A stretch of DNA of 64,000 nt from Bog-473 sp036489775. Its GTDB lineage: Bacteria; Actinomycetota; Acidimicrobiia; Acidimicrobiales; RAAP-2. Below, one piece after another: positions 35,123-43,309 of the stretch (the stretch's first letter is position 1; every line of letters starts with the position of its first letter). Location of the stretch: NCBI GenBank assembly GCA_036489775.1, contig DASXFC010000011.1, forward strand, positions 43,177 to 107,176, in the 5' to 3' direction. A program made the translations under genes and the position numbers. The notes beneath the pieces were generated by a model that was given only the letters and a program-made list of their open reading frames with translations, made no database searches and had not been told where the DNA came from.

Positions 35123-35649
35123 GTGTCGACTGTTCCATAGAGCTCGATGCGAACGGCGATCTCCGGATACACCTTCAACATGAGCATGCTCGGAGGTTTG
35201 AGGTTGAACTGCCGGATGTCGAAGACGTAGTCACCTTGCAACGTGATATTCCGATCGTCGGACAGGCCGATGGTCATCTCGTGGGTGAAGCTGCGGGTCC
35301 TCCCATGGAAGGTGAGATCCCCGGTGACGAGATACTCCTGGGGGCGGGCCCCGCGGCCGACATTGGTGATCGCTCCTGCGATGGTCGGATAGGTCGGCGC
35401 GTCGATCCGCCTTCTCAGTTCGAGGTCGTAGAGCTTGTTGCCCGAGGAAAGGCGATCAGCCGCCACCTCGAGTACCCCGGCCACACCTAGGTCGAGGTCG
35501 AGCGTCCCGTCCTCGAGGACCGCGGTCTCGACCCAGCCCTGGAGTCCCCGGGTCTCGCTGTGGATGGGATGGAGGTTCGACCGGGCGTCAACCCAGACGC
35601 AGGAGCGTTCGGAGTCGAGAGTGAAATGGCGGATGGACACGGTGGTCAC
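35119..35649 (-). CDS. YceI-family protein
   Basis: A 176-residue protein with the YceI lipocalin-like fold signature: IRHFTLDSERSCVWVDARSN at the start, LSSGNKLYDLELRRRIDAPT (the family's M-R-D-x-x-L region), YLVTGDLTFHGRTRSFTHEM, and FNLKPPSMLMLKVYPEIAV. Family members bind isoprenoids or other amphiphilic compounds. There is no signal peptide, so it is likely cytoplasmic, whereas E. coli YceI is periplasmic. The start codon is GTG 35649. Confidence 0.88.
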   Translation of the reverse strand: MTTVSIRHFTLDSERSCVWVDARSNLHPIHSETRGLQGWVETAVLEDGTLDLDLGVAGVLEVAADRLSSGNKLYDLELRRRIDAPTYPTIAGAITNVGRGARPQEYLVTGDLTFHGRTRSFTHEMTIGLSDDRNITLQGDYVFDIRQFNLKPPSMLMLKVYPEIAVRIELYGTVDT

Positions 35650-35871
35650 ACCCTAAATGTCGCCGCTCATCCCAAAGGACGAACCAGCCGGTCCGGATTC
35701 ATCCCTTGGACCACTCACCGGGCGGACCGCTCGCCTTTACCGTCGGGAGCAAAGAGCCCCGATCCCACCTCCGGTCCCTGTCCAGGTTCACAGGCAGCGC
35801 ACAGTCGGCCCTGCGAGCGGGACGAGGTCCCGATGGTCCGATGGTGCTGGTCCCGAGAGAGGAAGGTCCTG

Positions 35872-36186
35872 ATGTCGAGCTCCATGCCCGCGACAACGCC
35901 GGGGGAGCGCGGGCGGGTGAAGCGCACGATCCGGCGGGTGACGGCGGCCACCGCGCTGGTGGTAACGGGCTTGTCTGCCCTGATCGGGGTCATCGTGGCC
36001 CAAGAGCATCCCGGGGCGAGTTCGACTACCACCACGACGTCGAGCGGCTCGGGTACGGCGACCACGTCATCGACGGCTGTTTCGAACACGGGGTCGGGAT
36101 CGACGGCTTCGACCACGAGAACGACCGCCGCGCCGACCACAACGACCACCACACCTCAGGTGACGTCGGGGGGGTCCGGACGATGA
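35872..36186 (+). CDS. Membrane-anchored Ser/Thr-rich stub, FMN-carrier leader without its domain
   Basis: From ATG 35872, with GAGAGGAAGG upstream, the protein has 104 residues. After a basic N-terminus comes one helix, VTAATALVVTGLSALIGVIV (about residues 23-42), then some 55 residues of almost only Ser, Thr, Gly and Ala ending TSGGSGR. In related actinobacterial operons this anchor and linker lead into an FMN-binding domain that ApbE flavinylates at Thr. Here the stop overlaps the apbE start and no such domain follows. It may be a truncated carrier or an anchor with another partner. The stop codon is genuine in this sequence, and a sequencing error could not be excluded without reads. Confidence 0.7.
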   Translation: MSSSMPATTPGERGRVKRTIRRVTAATALVVTGLSALIGVIVAQEHPGASSTTTTTSSGSGTATTSSTAVSNTGSGSTASTTRTTAAPTTTTTTPQVTSGGSGR

Positions 36187-37109
36187 CGAGCACGGCCCCG
36201 ACGCTCGAGGCCCGACACGTGCGAGCGATCGGGACGACGGCCACGGTGGTGGTCCAGAGTCCCGATCAGGCCGACCGAGCCGAGATATTGCTGGCCGACG
36301 AGATCCGACGGATCGATGAGACGTGTAGTCGTTTCCGCACTGATTCGGAGATCTCCTGGATGCAGCGCCACGCCGGATCCCCTGTCCGGGTGAGCCCCCT
36401 CTTGTTCGGTGCGCTCGAGATTGCCTGCGAGGTCGCCCGGCGGACGAACGGTGCCGTGGACCCCACCGTGGGCAATGCGATCGCTGCCCTGGGCTATGAC
36501 CGCGACTACAACGCCGTGGTGGCCGATCCTCGACCGACGCCGCCAGCCTTGGGCCAGGTCGCCGGGTACCACCACATCCATCTCGATCCATCGACGCGCC
36601 GGGTACGGGTGCCCGAAGGTGTCTCCATCGACCTGGGGGCGACGGCCAAAGCATGGGCGGCCGATCGGGCGGCTGTACGTATCGCGACAAGCGTGGGTGA
36701 TGGGGTCCTGGTCAGCATCGGAGGTGACGTCGCCGTCGCCGGTACGCCACCGCCCGGAGGATGGTCGGTCGGGATCGCGGTGGATTCATCGACGCCGGGA
36801 CAGTTGGCCGACCAGTGGGTCTCGATCACCCACGGGGGACTGGCCAGTTCGAGCACCTCGGTGCGCCGCTGGCGTGCCGGTGATCGCGAGTGCCACCACA
36901 TCGTCGATCCGGCCAGCGGTGACTGCGCCGAGCCGTACTGGATCTTGACTTCGGCGGTGGGAGCCACCTGCGTCGACGCCAACGCGCTGTCGACGGCGGC
37001 AGTGGTCTGGGGGGCGAATGCTCCCGAGCGGTTGGCTCAGTTCTCCCAGGCCATGCGGCTCGTCCGCCGGGATGGGACCGTGCTGACGTTGCACGGGTGG
37101 CCCCAATGA
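36183..37109 (+). CDS. apbE: FAD:protein FMN transferase (ApbE)
   Basis: ApbE transfers FMN from FAD to a Thr or Ser of target proteins, covalently arming them for electron transfer. The protein has 308 residues from ATG 36183 (ATGA overlap with the stub gene). Typical segments are AEILLADEIRRIDETCSRFR with TDSEISWMQRHAG, VDPTVGNAIAALGYDRDY, the FAD/Mg site SIDLGATAKAWAADRA, LVSIGGDVAVAG, HHIVDPASGDCAEP and CVDANALSTAAVVWG. No signal peptide is present, so it would act in the cytoplasm, unlike many ApbE proteins. Its stop overlaps the start of the heme membrane protein. Confidence 0.93.
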   Translation: MTSTAPTLEARHVRAIGTTATVVVQSPDQADRAEILLADEIRRIDETCSRFRTDSEISWMQRHAGSPVRVSPLLFGALEIACEVARRTNGAVDPTVGNAIAALGYDRDYNAVVADPRPTPPALGQVAGYHHIHLDPSTRRVRVPEGVSIDLGATAKAWAADRAAVRIATSVGDGVLVSIGGDVAVAGTPPPGGWSVGIAVDSSTPGQLADQWVSITHGGLASSSTSVRRWRAGDRECHHIVDPASGDCAEPYWILTSAVGATCVDANALSTAAVVWGANAPERLAQFSQAMRLVRRDGTVLTLHGWPQ

Positions 37110-37717
37110 GCTCCACCACGCTCTGGTACATCACCCGAGCCACCGGAGTGATGACGCTCGTCCTGCTCACCGCCACCATGGTGCTCGGCCTCGTCACGTC
37201 CTCCCGCGTGCGGGCCCGGAACTGGCCTGGCTTCGCCGTGCAGGAGATGCACCGACGGCTGTCGATGATGGCGGTGGTCTTCTTGGCCATCCATGTCGTG
37301 ACGAGTGTGCTCGATTCGTACGTGAGCATCACCTGGATCTCCATCGTCGTTCCCTTCACCTCGCCCTACGCCTCCTTCTGGGTCGGGGTGGGGGCCGTGA
37401 GTCTCGATCTGATGCTCGCCGTCTTCGTGAGCAGCCTGTTGCGGTCCCGGCTGTCAGCGGGGTCGTGGCGTGCCTTGCACTGGTTGGCCTACCTGAGTTG
37501 GCCGGTGGCTCTGGCCCACACCTTCGGCCTGGGAACTGACGCTGGCGAGCCCTGGGTCATCGCTCTCGGGTGCCTCTGCGTCGTGGCCGTGGGCGGCTCC
37601 CTGTTGTGGCGGGTGCAACACACTCGCCAGATCCGCGCCCGTCGACCTCAGTCCATGACTGGTGGAGGCCTGGTTGTCGCGTCGGCCCCGAGAGGACCCC
37701 GGCATGGAGGCTTCTAG
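37106..37717 (+). CDS. Ferric-reductase-like transmembrane heme protein
   Basis: A 203-residue protein with five or six helices, starting MSSTTLWYITRATGVMTLVL. Candidate heme-ligand His residues lie in helices at QEMHRRLSMMAVVFLAIHVV and ALHWLAYLSWPVALAHTFGL, the spacing seen in the ferric reductase/NOX-type transmembrane domain and in MsrQ. It should carry electrons across the membrane through two b-type hemes. The start is in an ATGA overlap with apbE (37106-37109), and the next gene begins inside its last codons. No C-terminal flavin/NAD reductase domain is fused; the neighbouring NuoF-like protein may fill that role. Confidence 0.85.
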   Translation: MSSTTLWYITRATGVMTLVLLTATMVLGLVTSSRVRARNWPGFAVQEMHRRLSMMAVVFLAIHVVTSVLDSYVSITWISIVVPFTSPYASFWVGVGAVSLDLMLAVFVSSLLRSRLSAGSWRALHWLAYLSWPVALAHTFGLGTDAGEPWVIALGCLCVVAVGGSLLWRVQHTRQIRARRPQSMTGGGLVVASAPRGPRHGGF

Positions 37718-38987
37718 TGGGTGTCAACTGATGCCGGCCACCCGGCCCTATCAGTTGCTTGGGTATCCATCCGACCTGTCTGGCCATCTGGCCGCGCTGG
37801 GTCCCCTGCCGATTCCAGCTGCTCCCAGCGTGAAGTGGCGGAGATCATTGGCCCGAGAGGTCGAGGCGTCCGGGTTGTCCGGGCGGGGGGGTGCGGCCTT
37901 TCCGGCCTCCGTCAAGTTGCAGCTGGCCGCTTCCACCAGGCTGGCCGGCACTGTCGTGGTCAATGCCATGGAGGGCGAACCGGCCAGCCACAAGGACAAG
38001 CTCCTGCTGCTCTGGAACCCCCACCTCGTGCTCGATGGCGCGGCGATCCTGGCCGCGGCGATCGGAGCGACGGAGATCGTGGTCTGCGTCCCCGAAGGCC
38101 GCGATCAGGTGGCGGTGGCTGTGAGCGGAGCCCTCCGGGAGCGAGCGCAGCGTGGGATCGACGCCGGACGGAGTTGTCGTGTGGCCCGCCCACCGGATCG
38201 CTTTGTTTCCGGCGAGGAGTCAGCGTTGGTCCATTGGCTCGCCCGAGGCCTGGCGGCACCTACCTTCCGGCCCTCCAAAGGTGTGCCGTTGCGCATCGGT
38301 AGTCGAACCGCGCTGGTACACAACGCCGAGACCCTGGCCCACATCGCCCTGATCGCTCGTTTCGGCGCCGACCACTTCCGTAGTCGAGGTCTCCCGGAGG
38401 AGCCGGGCACCACACTGGTCACCATCTCGGGCTCGGTGCTCCAGCCCGGCGTGATCGAGGTTGATCGGGGCACCCCCCTCATCGACATCGTGGAGCGGGC
38501 CGCGCCGACCACACCGCCGCAGGCCGTCCTGGTGGGCGGCTATGGCGGGACCTGGGTGGGGCGAGAGGCACTGACGACGCCCTACGCATCGCTCTGGCTT
38601 CGCGCCATCGGAGCGAACGCTGGGGTGGGAGTGGCGGTGGTGTTGGGCGCGGGCGACTGCGGGGTGACCGAGACCGCTCGGATCGCGGCCTACATGGCGG
38701 GGCAGAGCTCCGGCCAGTGCGGGCCCTGCGCGATGGGACTCCCGGCCGTCGCCGACGACCTGGCGCGCTTGGCTCGAGGGCGGGCCGACCCCGAGCTACA
38801 GACCCGTCTGCGGCGACGGTTGGGCCAGATCGAGGGACGTGGCGCTTGCCGGCATCCCGACGGGGTGGTGGCCATGGTGCGCAGCGCCCTCACCGTCTTC
38901 GCCGACGATGTGCTGGCCCACGAACTTGGCTCCCCCTGCATGGGTGCGGCGGCGCCATCCAAGTTGCTGTTGCCCGCATCGAGGTGA
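37704..38987 (+). CDS. NuoF-like NADH/FMN flavoprotein with SLBB domain
   Basis: The 427-residue protein follows the NuoF plan: FMN site SGLSGRGGAAFPASVKL and NAMEGEPASHKDK, SGEESALVHWLARG, VHNAETLAHI, the SLBB strand TLVTISGSVLQPGVIEVDRG, and a C-terminal Fe-S region, QSSGQCGPCAMG with GRGACRHPDG. Compared with the usual S-C-G-x-C-x-P-C, the first Cys is Ser, leaving three of four normal ligands. It could take electrons from NADH and pass them to the ferredoxin and the heme protein. GAGAGGA upstream supports ATG 37704, which overlaps the previous gene by 14 bases. Confidence 0.88.
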   Translation: MEASSGCQLMPATRPYQLLGYPSDLSGHLAALGPLPIPAAPSVKWRRSLAREVEASGLSGRGGAAFPASVKLQLAASTRLAGTVVVNAMEGEPASHKDKLLLLWNPHLVLDGAAILAAAIGATEIVVCVPEGRDQVAVAVSGALRERAQRGIDAGRSCRVARPPDRFVSGEESALVHWLARGLAAPTFRPSKGVPLRIGSRTALVHNAETLAHIALIARFGADHFRSRGLPEEPGTTLVTISGSVLQPGVIEVDRGTPLIDIVERAAPTTPPQAVLVGGYGGTWVGREALTTPYASLWLRAIGANAGVGVAVVLGAGDCGVTETARIAAYMAGQSSGQCGPCAMGLPAVADDLARLARGRADPELQTRLRRRLGQIEGRGACRHPDGVVAMVRSALTVFADDVLAHELGSPCMGAAAPSKLLLPASR

Positions 38988-38988
38988 C

Positions 38989-39210
38989 ATGTCGCATCTG
39001 ACCATCGACCCTGCCGCGTGCGATGCATATGGCTATTGCGCCGAACTACTCCCCGAAGCAATTACCCTGGACGAGTGGGGCTATCCAATGTTGGGCGACG
39101 AGCCCCTGGATCCCGGTCTGCTCCAGGCGGCCAAGCGAGCGGTGCGTGACTGCCCCCGGCGTGCTCTCACCCTGACCATCCGGAGCAGCAGGACCAAACT
39201 TACGCGCTGA
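38989..39210 (+). CDS. Small ferredoxin (3Fe-4S/4Fe-4S type)
   Basis: A 73-residue protein starting one base after the NuoF-like stop. The cysteine pattern is CDAYGYCAELLPEAI near residues 11-17 and DCPRRAL near residue 55, the C-x5-C...C-P spacing of actinobacterial single-cluster ferredoxins, where a residue in place of the middle Cys gives a 3Fe-4S cluster (here Tyr at C-x2). It is the likely electron carrier between the NuoF-like protein and the heme membrane protein, or a client such as a P450. Confidence 0.88.
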   Translation: MSHLTIDPAACDAYGYCAELLPEAITLDEWGYPMLGDEPLDPGLLQAAKRAVRDCPRRALTLTIRSSRTKLTR

Positions 39211-39240
39211 GCACCGATTGACTTCACCCGCCTCGAGTTT

Positions 39241-39253
39241 ATATACGATATAT
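39241..39253. promoter_or_regulatory. AT-rich inverted repeat ahead of 39328
   Basis: ATATA-CGA-TATAT is an inverted repeat with 5-base arms and a 3-base spacer in a short, strikingly AT-rich stretch (about 39236-39327) between the ferredoxin gene and the ribbon-helix-helix-like gene. It is a candidate operator or promoter; the TGTAAT and CGTAAT strings close to ATG 39328 may be a -10 element. Confidence 0.4.
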
Positions 39254-39327
39254 GCTTAGAAACCATACAAATAGATAACCTGGTCACCGACGTTGCCCTC
39301 TGATCTGTAACCGTGTAATCTCGTAAT

Positions 39328-39930
39328 ATGCACTCAGAAGCCCCTCACCCGAGAGGTCCAGGCGGCCGAGGCCGTCGACGGATCTCCACCCCACCGCCCA
39401 CCGGTCCCGAGCAAGAGCGATTGATTGGCGCCTGGTTCGCCGGACGCATCCCCGACGGGTGGTTCGATACACCGCCGACCATCGAGATCGACGGGGACGA
39501 GATCCTGGTGGTCGGCGCTTTGTCGCCGCCATCGCTTCCAGAAGGGGCCAGTGACGAGGAGCGTCACGTGGCCGAGCACGCCCGGATCGGCGGATTCCGC
39601 GAAGAGAGCCGCGAGGCGCGTATGCGGATCGCTGACGAGGCGCAGCCTGCTTTCCGCCGCGCCGTTTCGTGGGGGGCTGTCTGCGGCGAGAGTCGTCTGC
39701 ACTTCACCACGGCCGGGGTGCCGGTGATGACCAGACTGCGCATGTCCGATCGCAAGGTGCTCGACACGCTCATCGAGGGTGGCGTGGCGAGGAGTCGGAG
39801 CGAAGCGCTGGCCTGGTGCGTGCGTCTCGTGGCCCAGCACGAAGCCGATTGGATCAACGAATTGCGTGACGCCATGAGCAGGGTGGAAGAGGTGCGTACC
39901 CGCGGTCCGCAGGGTGGCGCCCCGGGGTGA
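39328..39930 (+). CDS. Uncharacterised protein with ribbon-helix-helix-like C-terminus
   Basis: I do not recognise the whole 200-residue protein. The first 30 residues are basic and disordered. A central part has IEIDGDEILVVGALSPPSLP and a charged helix (EERHVAEHARIGGFREESRE). Residues about 130-190, VPVMTRLRMSDRKVLDTLIE followed by GGVARSRSEALAWCVRLVA, resemble a ribbon-helix-helix DNA-binding fold. The low-GC upstream inverted repeat could be its own operator. It precedes a TetR regulator by 27 bases. Confidence 0.65.
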   Translation: MHSEAPHPRGPGGRGRRRISTPPPTGPEQERLIGAWFAGRIPDGWFDTPPTIEIDGDEILVVGALSPPSLPEGASDEERHVAEHARIGGFREESREARMRIADEAQPAFRRAVSWGAVCGESRLHFTTAGVPVMTRLRMSDRKVLDTLIEGGVARSRSEALAWCVRLVAQHEADWINELRDAMSRVEEVRTRGPQGGAPG

Positions 39931-39957
39931 CCATAGGCGCTGGGCGATACTGACCCC

Positions 39958-40554
39958 ATGGGACGCCCAGCGCTCATCGACCGTGACGCCGTGCTGATTA
40001 CCAGCCTCGATGTGGCCGACGAGGTGGGCCTGTCCGGCTTGACCATGCAGGCGGTGGCCGACCGTCTCGGCGTGACGCCGATGGCTCTGTACCGACACGT
40101 GGCCAACAAGGCCGATCTACTCGATGGCGTGGTCGAGCGGCTCCTGCTCGAGGTGCCGCTGCCCGACCCCGACGCCGATTTGGTTGAGCGTCTGCGTGCC
40201 TTGTCCCGCGGTATCCGCAAGGTGGCCCGACGTCACCCCAACGTGTTCCCGCTTCTGCTCCAGCGTGCCGCGGCCACGCCCGGAGCTCGCCGGGTGCGCG
40301 ATGTGGTCTACCAGGCCCTGCGCGAGGCGGGCTTGGCCGAAGAAGATGTCGTGCAGCTCGAGCGCGTACTGGCCACCGTCATTCTGGGCTTTGCGGCCAG
40401 CGAGGCTGGCGGCCGTTTGGCCGCACATTCGCCGGCGCAGCTCGATGCAGACTTCGAACTCGTTCAGGGCATGCTGGCCGACCTCGTGATGGCCACCCTC
40501 AATCGCTCCGCCCCAGGTCAATCGGCCGAAGGGCTGCACACGGCCGGCACCTGA
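39958..40554 (+). CDS. TetR-family transcriptional regulator
   Basis: A 198-residue repressor-type protein. The N-terminal helix-turn-helix is clear: VGLSGLTMQAVADRLGVTPM then ALYRHVANKADLLDGVVERL (about residues 22-60). The remainder is the alpha-helical ligand and dimerisation domain, similar to TetR_C types with VARRHPNVFPLLLQRAAATP. It probably regulates itself and the adjacent CMD-family gene 17 bases downstream. The inducer is unknown. Confidence 0.92.
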   Translation: MGRPALIDRDAVLITSLDVADEVGLSGLTMQAVADRLGVTPMALYRHVANKADLLDGVVERLLLEVPLPDPDADLVERLRALSRGIRKVARRHPNVFPLLLQRAAATPGARRVRDVVYQALREAGLAEEDVVQLERVLATVILGFAASEAGGRLAAHSPAQLDADFELVQGMLADLVMATLNRSAPGQSAEGLHTAGT

Positions 40555-40571
40555 CGTGCCACCATGCGGGC

Positions 40572-40913
40572 ATGGAACACTTCCACCAAGTTCAAGAAGA
40601 TCTACGCCAGCCCTACCGAGAGCTCGGCGAGCGCATCCCGTCGGTTCTCGCCGGCTTCAACGCTTTGCACACGGCAGCCATGGCACCGGGCGTTCTCGAT
40701 GCCAAGACCAAGGAGCTGATCGCCTTGGCCATTTCCATCACCCGGGAATGTGACGGCTGCATCGCGGCGCACGCCCGTGGCGCGGCCCGGCGCGGTGCCA
40801 CGGTCGAGGAGGTCTCCGAAATGATCGGGGTTGCCATCTCCCTGAACGGCGGGCCCGGCACGGTGTGGGGGCCGCGAGCCTTAGCGGCGTACCACGAGTG
40901 GGCCGACGGTTGA
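40572..40913 (+). CDS. Carboxymuconolactone decarboxylase / AhpD-like protein
   Basis: A 113-residue all-helical protein of the CMD/AhpD superfamily. It holds KTKELIALAISITRECDGCI with the redox C-x2-C and AAHARGAARRGAT with the conserved His. Such proteins reduce peroxides or peroxiredoxins, or act in small-molecule ring chemistry. Following TetR on the same strand, it may be a regulated stress gene. It is convergent with the YfhO-like gene, six bases away. Confidence 0.9.
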   Translation: MEHFHQVQEDLRQPYRELGERIPSVLAGFNALHTAAMAPGVLDAKTKELIALAISITRECDGCIAAHARGAARRGATVEEVSEMIGVAISLNGGPGTVWGPRALAAYHEWADG

Positions 40914-40919
40914 ACTGGG

Positions 40920-43301
40920 CTAGATGGTCCGTCTCGTCTTGGCCGACAGCAGGGTCCACGCCAGTAGGAGCGCCGCGGCCAGCCCGGCGACGATCAGCCC
41001 GACCGTGAATGATTCGGGCCTATAGCTGATCGTGATCCGGTGCCGGCCCGGGCTGACCGAAGCCGACTGCATCACGCTGCCCCACTTTTTCAGAGCCAGC
41101 GCATGGCCATCGATCGACGCGCTCCACCCCGGAAGGTCGGCGACGTGGATGTACAGCGTCGAAGGCCCCGAGGCGTCGACGGTGAATTGCATCGTGCCGG
41201 TGCCGGAATACGTGAAGGGAACCGGTTCTTGCGTACGAGTGCTGCCAGCTGCGGCGGAGTCCGCCTGAAGGGTGATGACCCCCGCCGACGGCACGCGGTA
41301 GAGCGCTTCGTTGGAGATCTGGGCCACGAGGTGCATGCCCGATGGCGGAGCTGAATCAGCCGGCGCCAGTACATAGGAGACGCCGAACTGCCGGGCCAGT
41401 GCCGCTGTCGTGATGGAAGGACAGAAGACGCCAAAAGTCGGGGTCGCCGCGGCACCCGAAGCACGTCTCCAGGCCGAGATGTCGGCCTTGGGGAGGATTG
41501 GGTCATAGGCAGAGATCTCGGACAACCCGTACACATCGTTGGCCTCGGGAATGATGCCGAGAGAGGGGTTGGCGGCGAGCGACGGACACGACGAGAAGCC
41601 CACCCGAGATGTGCCCACGATGTGCTGGAGCTGTGCTTCTGCAGTCGTGGTGACGAAGCTGGTCGGGCTCGATGGCTGGACCTGAGGCGTAGCGGTGAGC
41701 AAGAAGACCAGCTCCACCGCGCCGAGCGCCAGGGCGGCGGTCACGGCCATCGTCCGTGGACGAATCTTGTCCAGTGGCCGCCATGGGCCGATTCGATGAG
41801 CCAGCTGCAACCACACAACGACGGCTAGGGCCACCAGCACCGAGATCGCTGGCCACAAGAAGCTGTGCCGTCGGATGGCCGCCTCCACTCCCTTGAGATG
41901 GTTGCTTCCGTTGTGGAGGTAGATGGCGATCATGGCCAGTGTGGCGAGGACGGCGAGAGCGGCCAATCGCCAGCGGACGGCCTTGCGCAGGGCGTCTTTG
42001 ACCACGAGGCTCATACCGGCGCCACCAAGCACCGCCAATAGGAAGTCCATGGGGACCAAGGCTCTTGTCCAGATGATCTGGTTGGCACCGGGCAAGGTGA
42101 CGATCCATTTGGCGCCGGGAACCGTGAAGACGATGACACCGAGACCCAAGAGCAGGACGGCCATGGCGCTGAGCTCCACTCGGCGCCAGCAGCGCCAGAC
42201 AGCGAGCGCGGCGAGCACAAGGACGACGGGCCCCACGTACGCGGCCGACTCGTAGTAGTTGAAGGAGCCGAAGTACTGGCTGTGCTGGATCGGGAAGCCA
42301 AAGAACCCCGAAAAGGCGAAGTTGGCCAGACTCCCTGTGCTCAATACGTAGGACCCTCCGGGGCCGTTGCGCACCGAGTCCGATACCAAGCTTGCACTGG
42401 GGAGGAGCAGGGGGCTGGCCAGAGCCAGGCCGAGGATGGCGGAGACCGCCAGCCGGACGAGCGATCGCAACGGCCTTGCACTGCGTGTCGTGATGACGTC
42501 AAAAGCGATCACGGCGGCGAGTAGCAGGCCGATCACGCAAGCCGAGATGATCAGGCCCTCGGGATGGCCGCCGTAGATGGCAAAGGCAAGCGAGACCGAG
42601 AACAGCGCCACGGTCCAGCGCCGGGGTCTTCGAACCACCAAGATGCCTGCACCTAGTAGCCATCCGAGCCAACAGAACGTCCCCGACTGTGGCCAGCCGA
42701 GCCAGCCCGTAAATGCTCCACTGAGCTCGAACACAGTGCCGGCGAAGGCGCTCGAGAACACGTCGAAGTCGAGGACGCGGCACAGGAAGAACACGCCGGA
42801 ACCGGCGATAAGAAGCTTGACGACCAGCGCCACGGTGTAGACGAGGCCAGACGGGAACAGATACCCCACCAGCATGGGGAGGCTGAAGACGCCCGACTGA
42901 AAATTGAAGGCCAAGGGAAGGCCCAGCGCGCTGTAGGGATTCCACAGCGGGAGATGACCGCTGTGCACCTGGTGCCAGGCCATGGTCGCCCAGGGGACCA
43001 TCTGAGTGATCTGGTCGCTGGCGTTCGCGTCGTGAGGCGTGACGCCGGGAACGGTCCCGAGACCCGAGGTGGAAAGGATGTCGTAGGGCCCGAGGTGGGC
43101 CCCTCGGGCCAGTGCCGGAGCCAGGTAGGCCAATCCGACCAGGAGCAGCCAGACGGCAGCCAGCACCGTCGGGAGGTTCCCGGCCAGCCGGGTTCGACCA
43201 AGCAGGCCCACCACGGCAGTTCGGATGCGTCGCATCAGCCGTGATGGAGCTCGGGGATCCTCTGCCGGCACACCTCGCCACCCTGCGAGGCGGTCGGTCA
43301 T
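40920..43301 (-). CDS. YfhO-like membrane protein (putative GT-C glycosyltransferase)
   Basis: A 793-residue protein with about 12 transmembrane helices and a C-terminal soluble part. The first outer loop carries GAHLGPYDILSTSGLGTVPG and MVPWATMAWHQVHSGHLPLW followed by NPYSALGLPLAFNFQSGVFS, matching the other YfhO-like protein at 22727 (WNPY...G.PLA). AIYGGHPEGLIISACVIGLL and ADLPGWSASIDGHALALKKW are also shared features. It probably transfers or flips sugars for cell-envelope glycans, which is inference from the family. It has normal high GC, unlike its homologue in the window. It lies nine bases downstream of the P450 gene. Confidence 0.82.
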   Translation of the reverse strand: MTDRLAGWRGVPAEDPRAPSRLMRRIRTAVVGLLGRTRLAGNLPTVLAAVWLLLVGLAYLAPALARGAHLGPYDILSTSGLGTVPGVTPHDANASDQITQMVPWATMAWHQVHSGHLPLWNPYSALGLPLAFNFQSGVFSLPMLVGYLFPSGLVYTVALVVKLLIAGSGVFFLCRVLDFDVFSSAFAGTVFELSGAFTGWLGWPQSGTFCWLGWLLGAGILVVRRPRRWTVALFSVSLAFAIYGGHPEGLIISACVIGLLLAAVIAFDVITTRSARPLRSLVRLAVSAILGLALASPLLLPSASLVSDSVRNGPGGSYVLSTGSLANFAFSGFFGFPIQHSQYFGSFNYYESAAYVGPVVLVLAALAVWRCWRRVELSAMAVLLLGLGVIVFTVPGAKWIVTLPGANQIIWTRALVPMDFLLAVLGGAGMSLVVKDALRKAVRWRLAALAVLATLAMIAIYLHNGSNHLKGVEAAIRRHSFLWPAISVLVALAVVVWLQLAHRIGPWRPLDKIRPRTMAVTAALALGAVELVFLLTATPQVQPSSPTSFVTTTAEAQLQHIVGTSRVGFSSCPSLAANPSLGIIPEANDVYGLSEISAYDPILPKADISAWRRASGAAATPTFGVFCPSITTAALARQFGVSYVLAPADSAPPSGMHLVAQISNEALYRVPSAGVITLQADSAAAGSTRTQEPVPFTYSGTGTMQFTVDASGPSTLYIHVADLPGWSASIDGHALALKKWGSVMQSASVSPGRHRITISYRPESFTVGLIVAGLAAALLLAWTLLSAKTRRTI

Positions 43302-43309
43302 CGGCTGGC

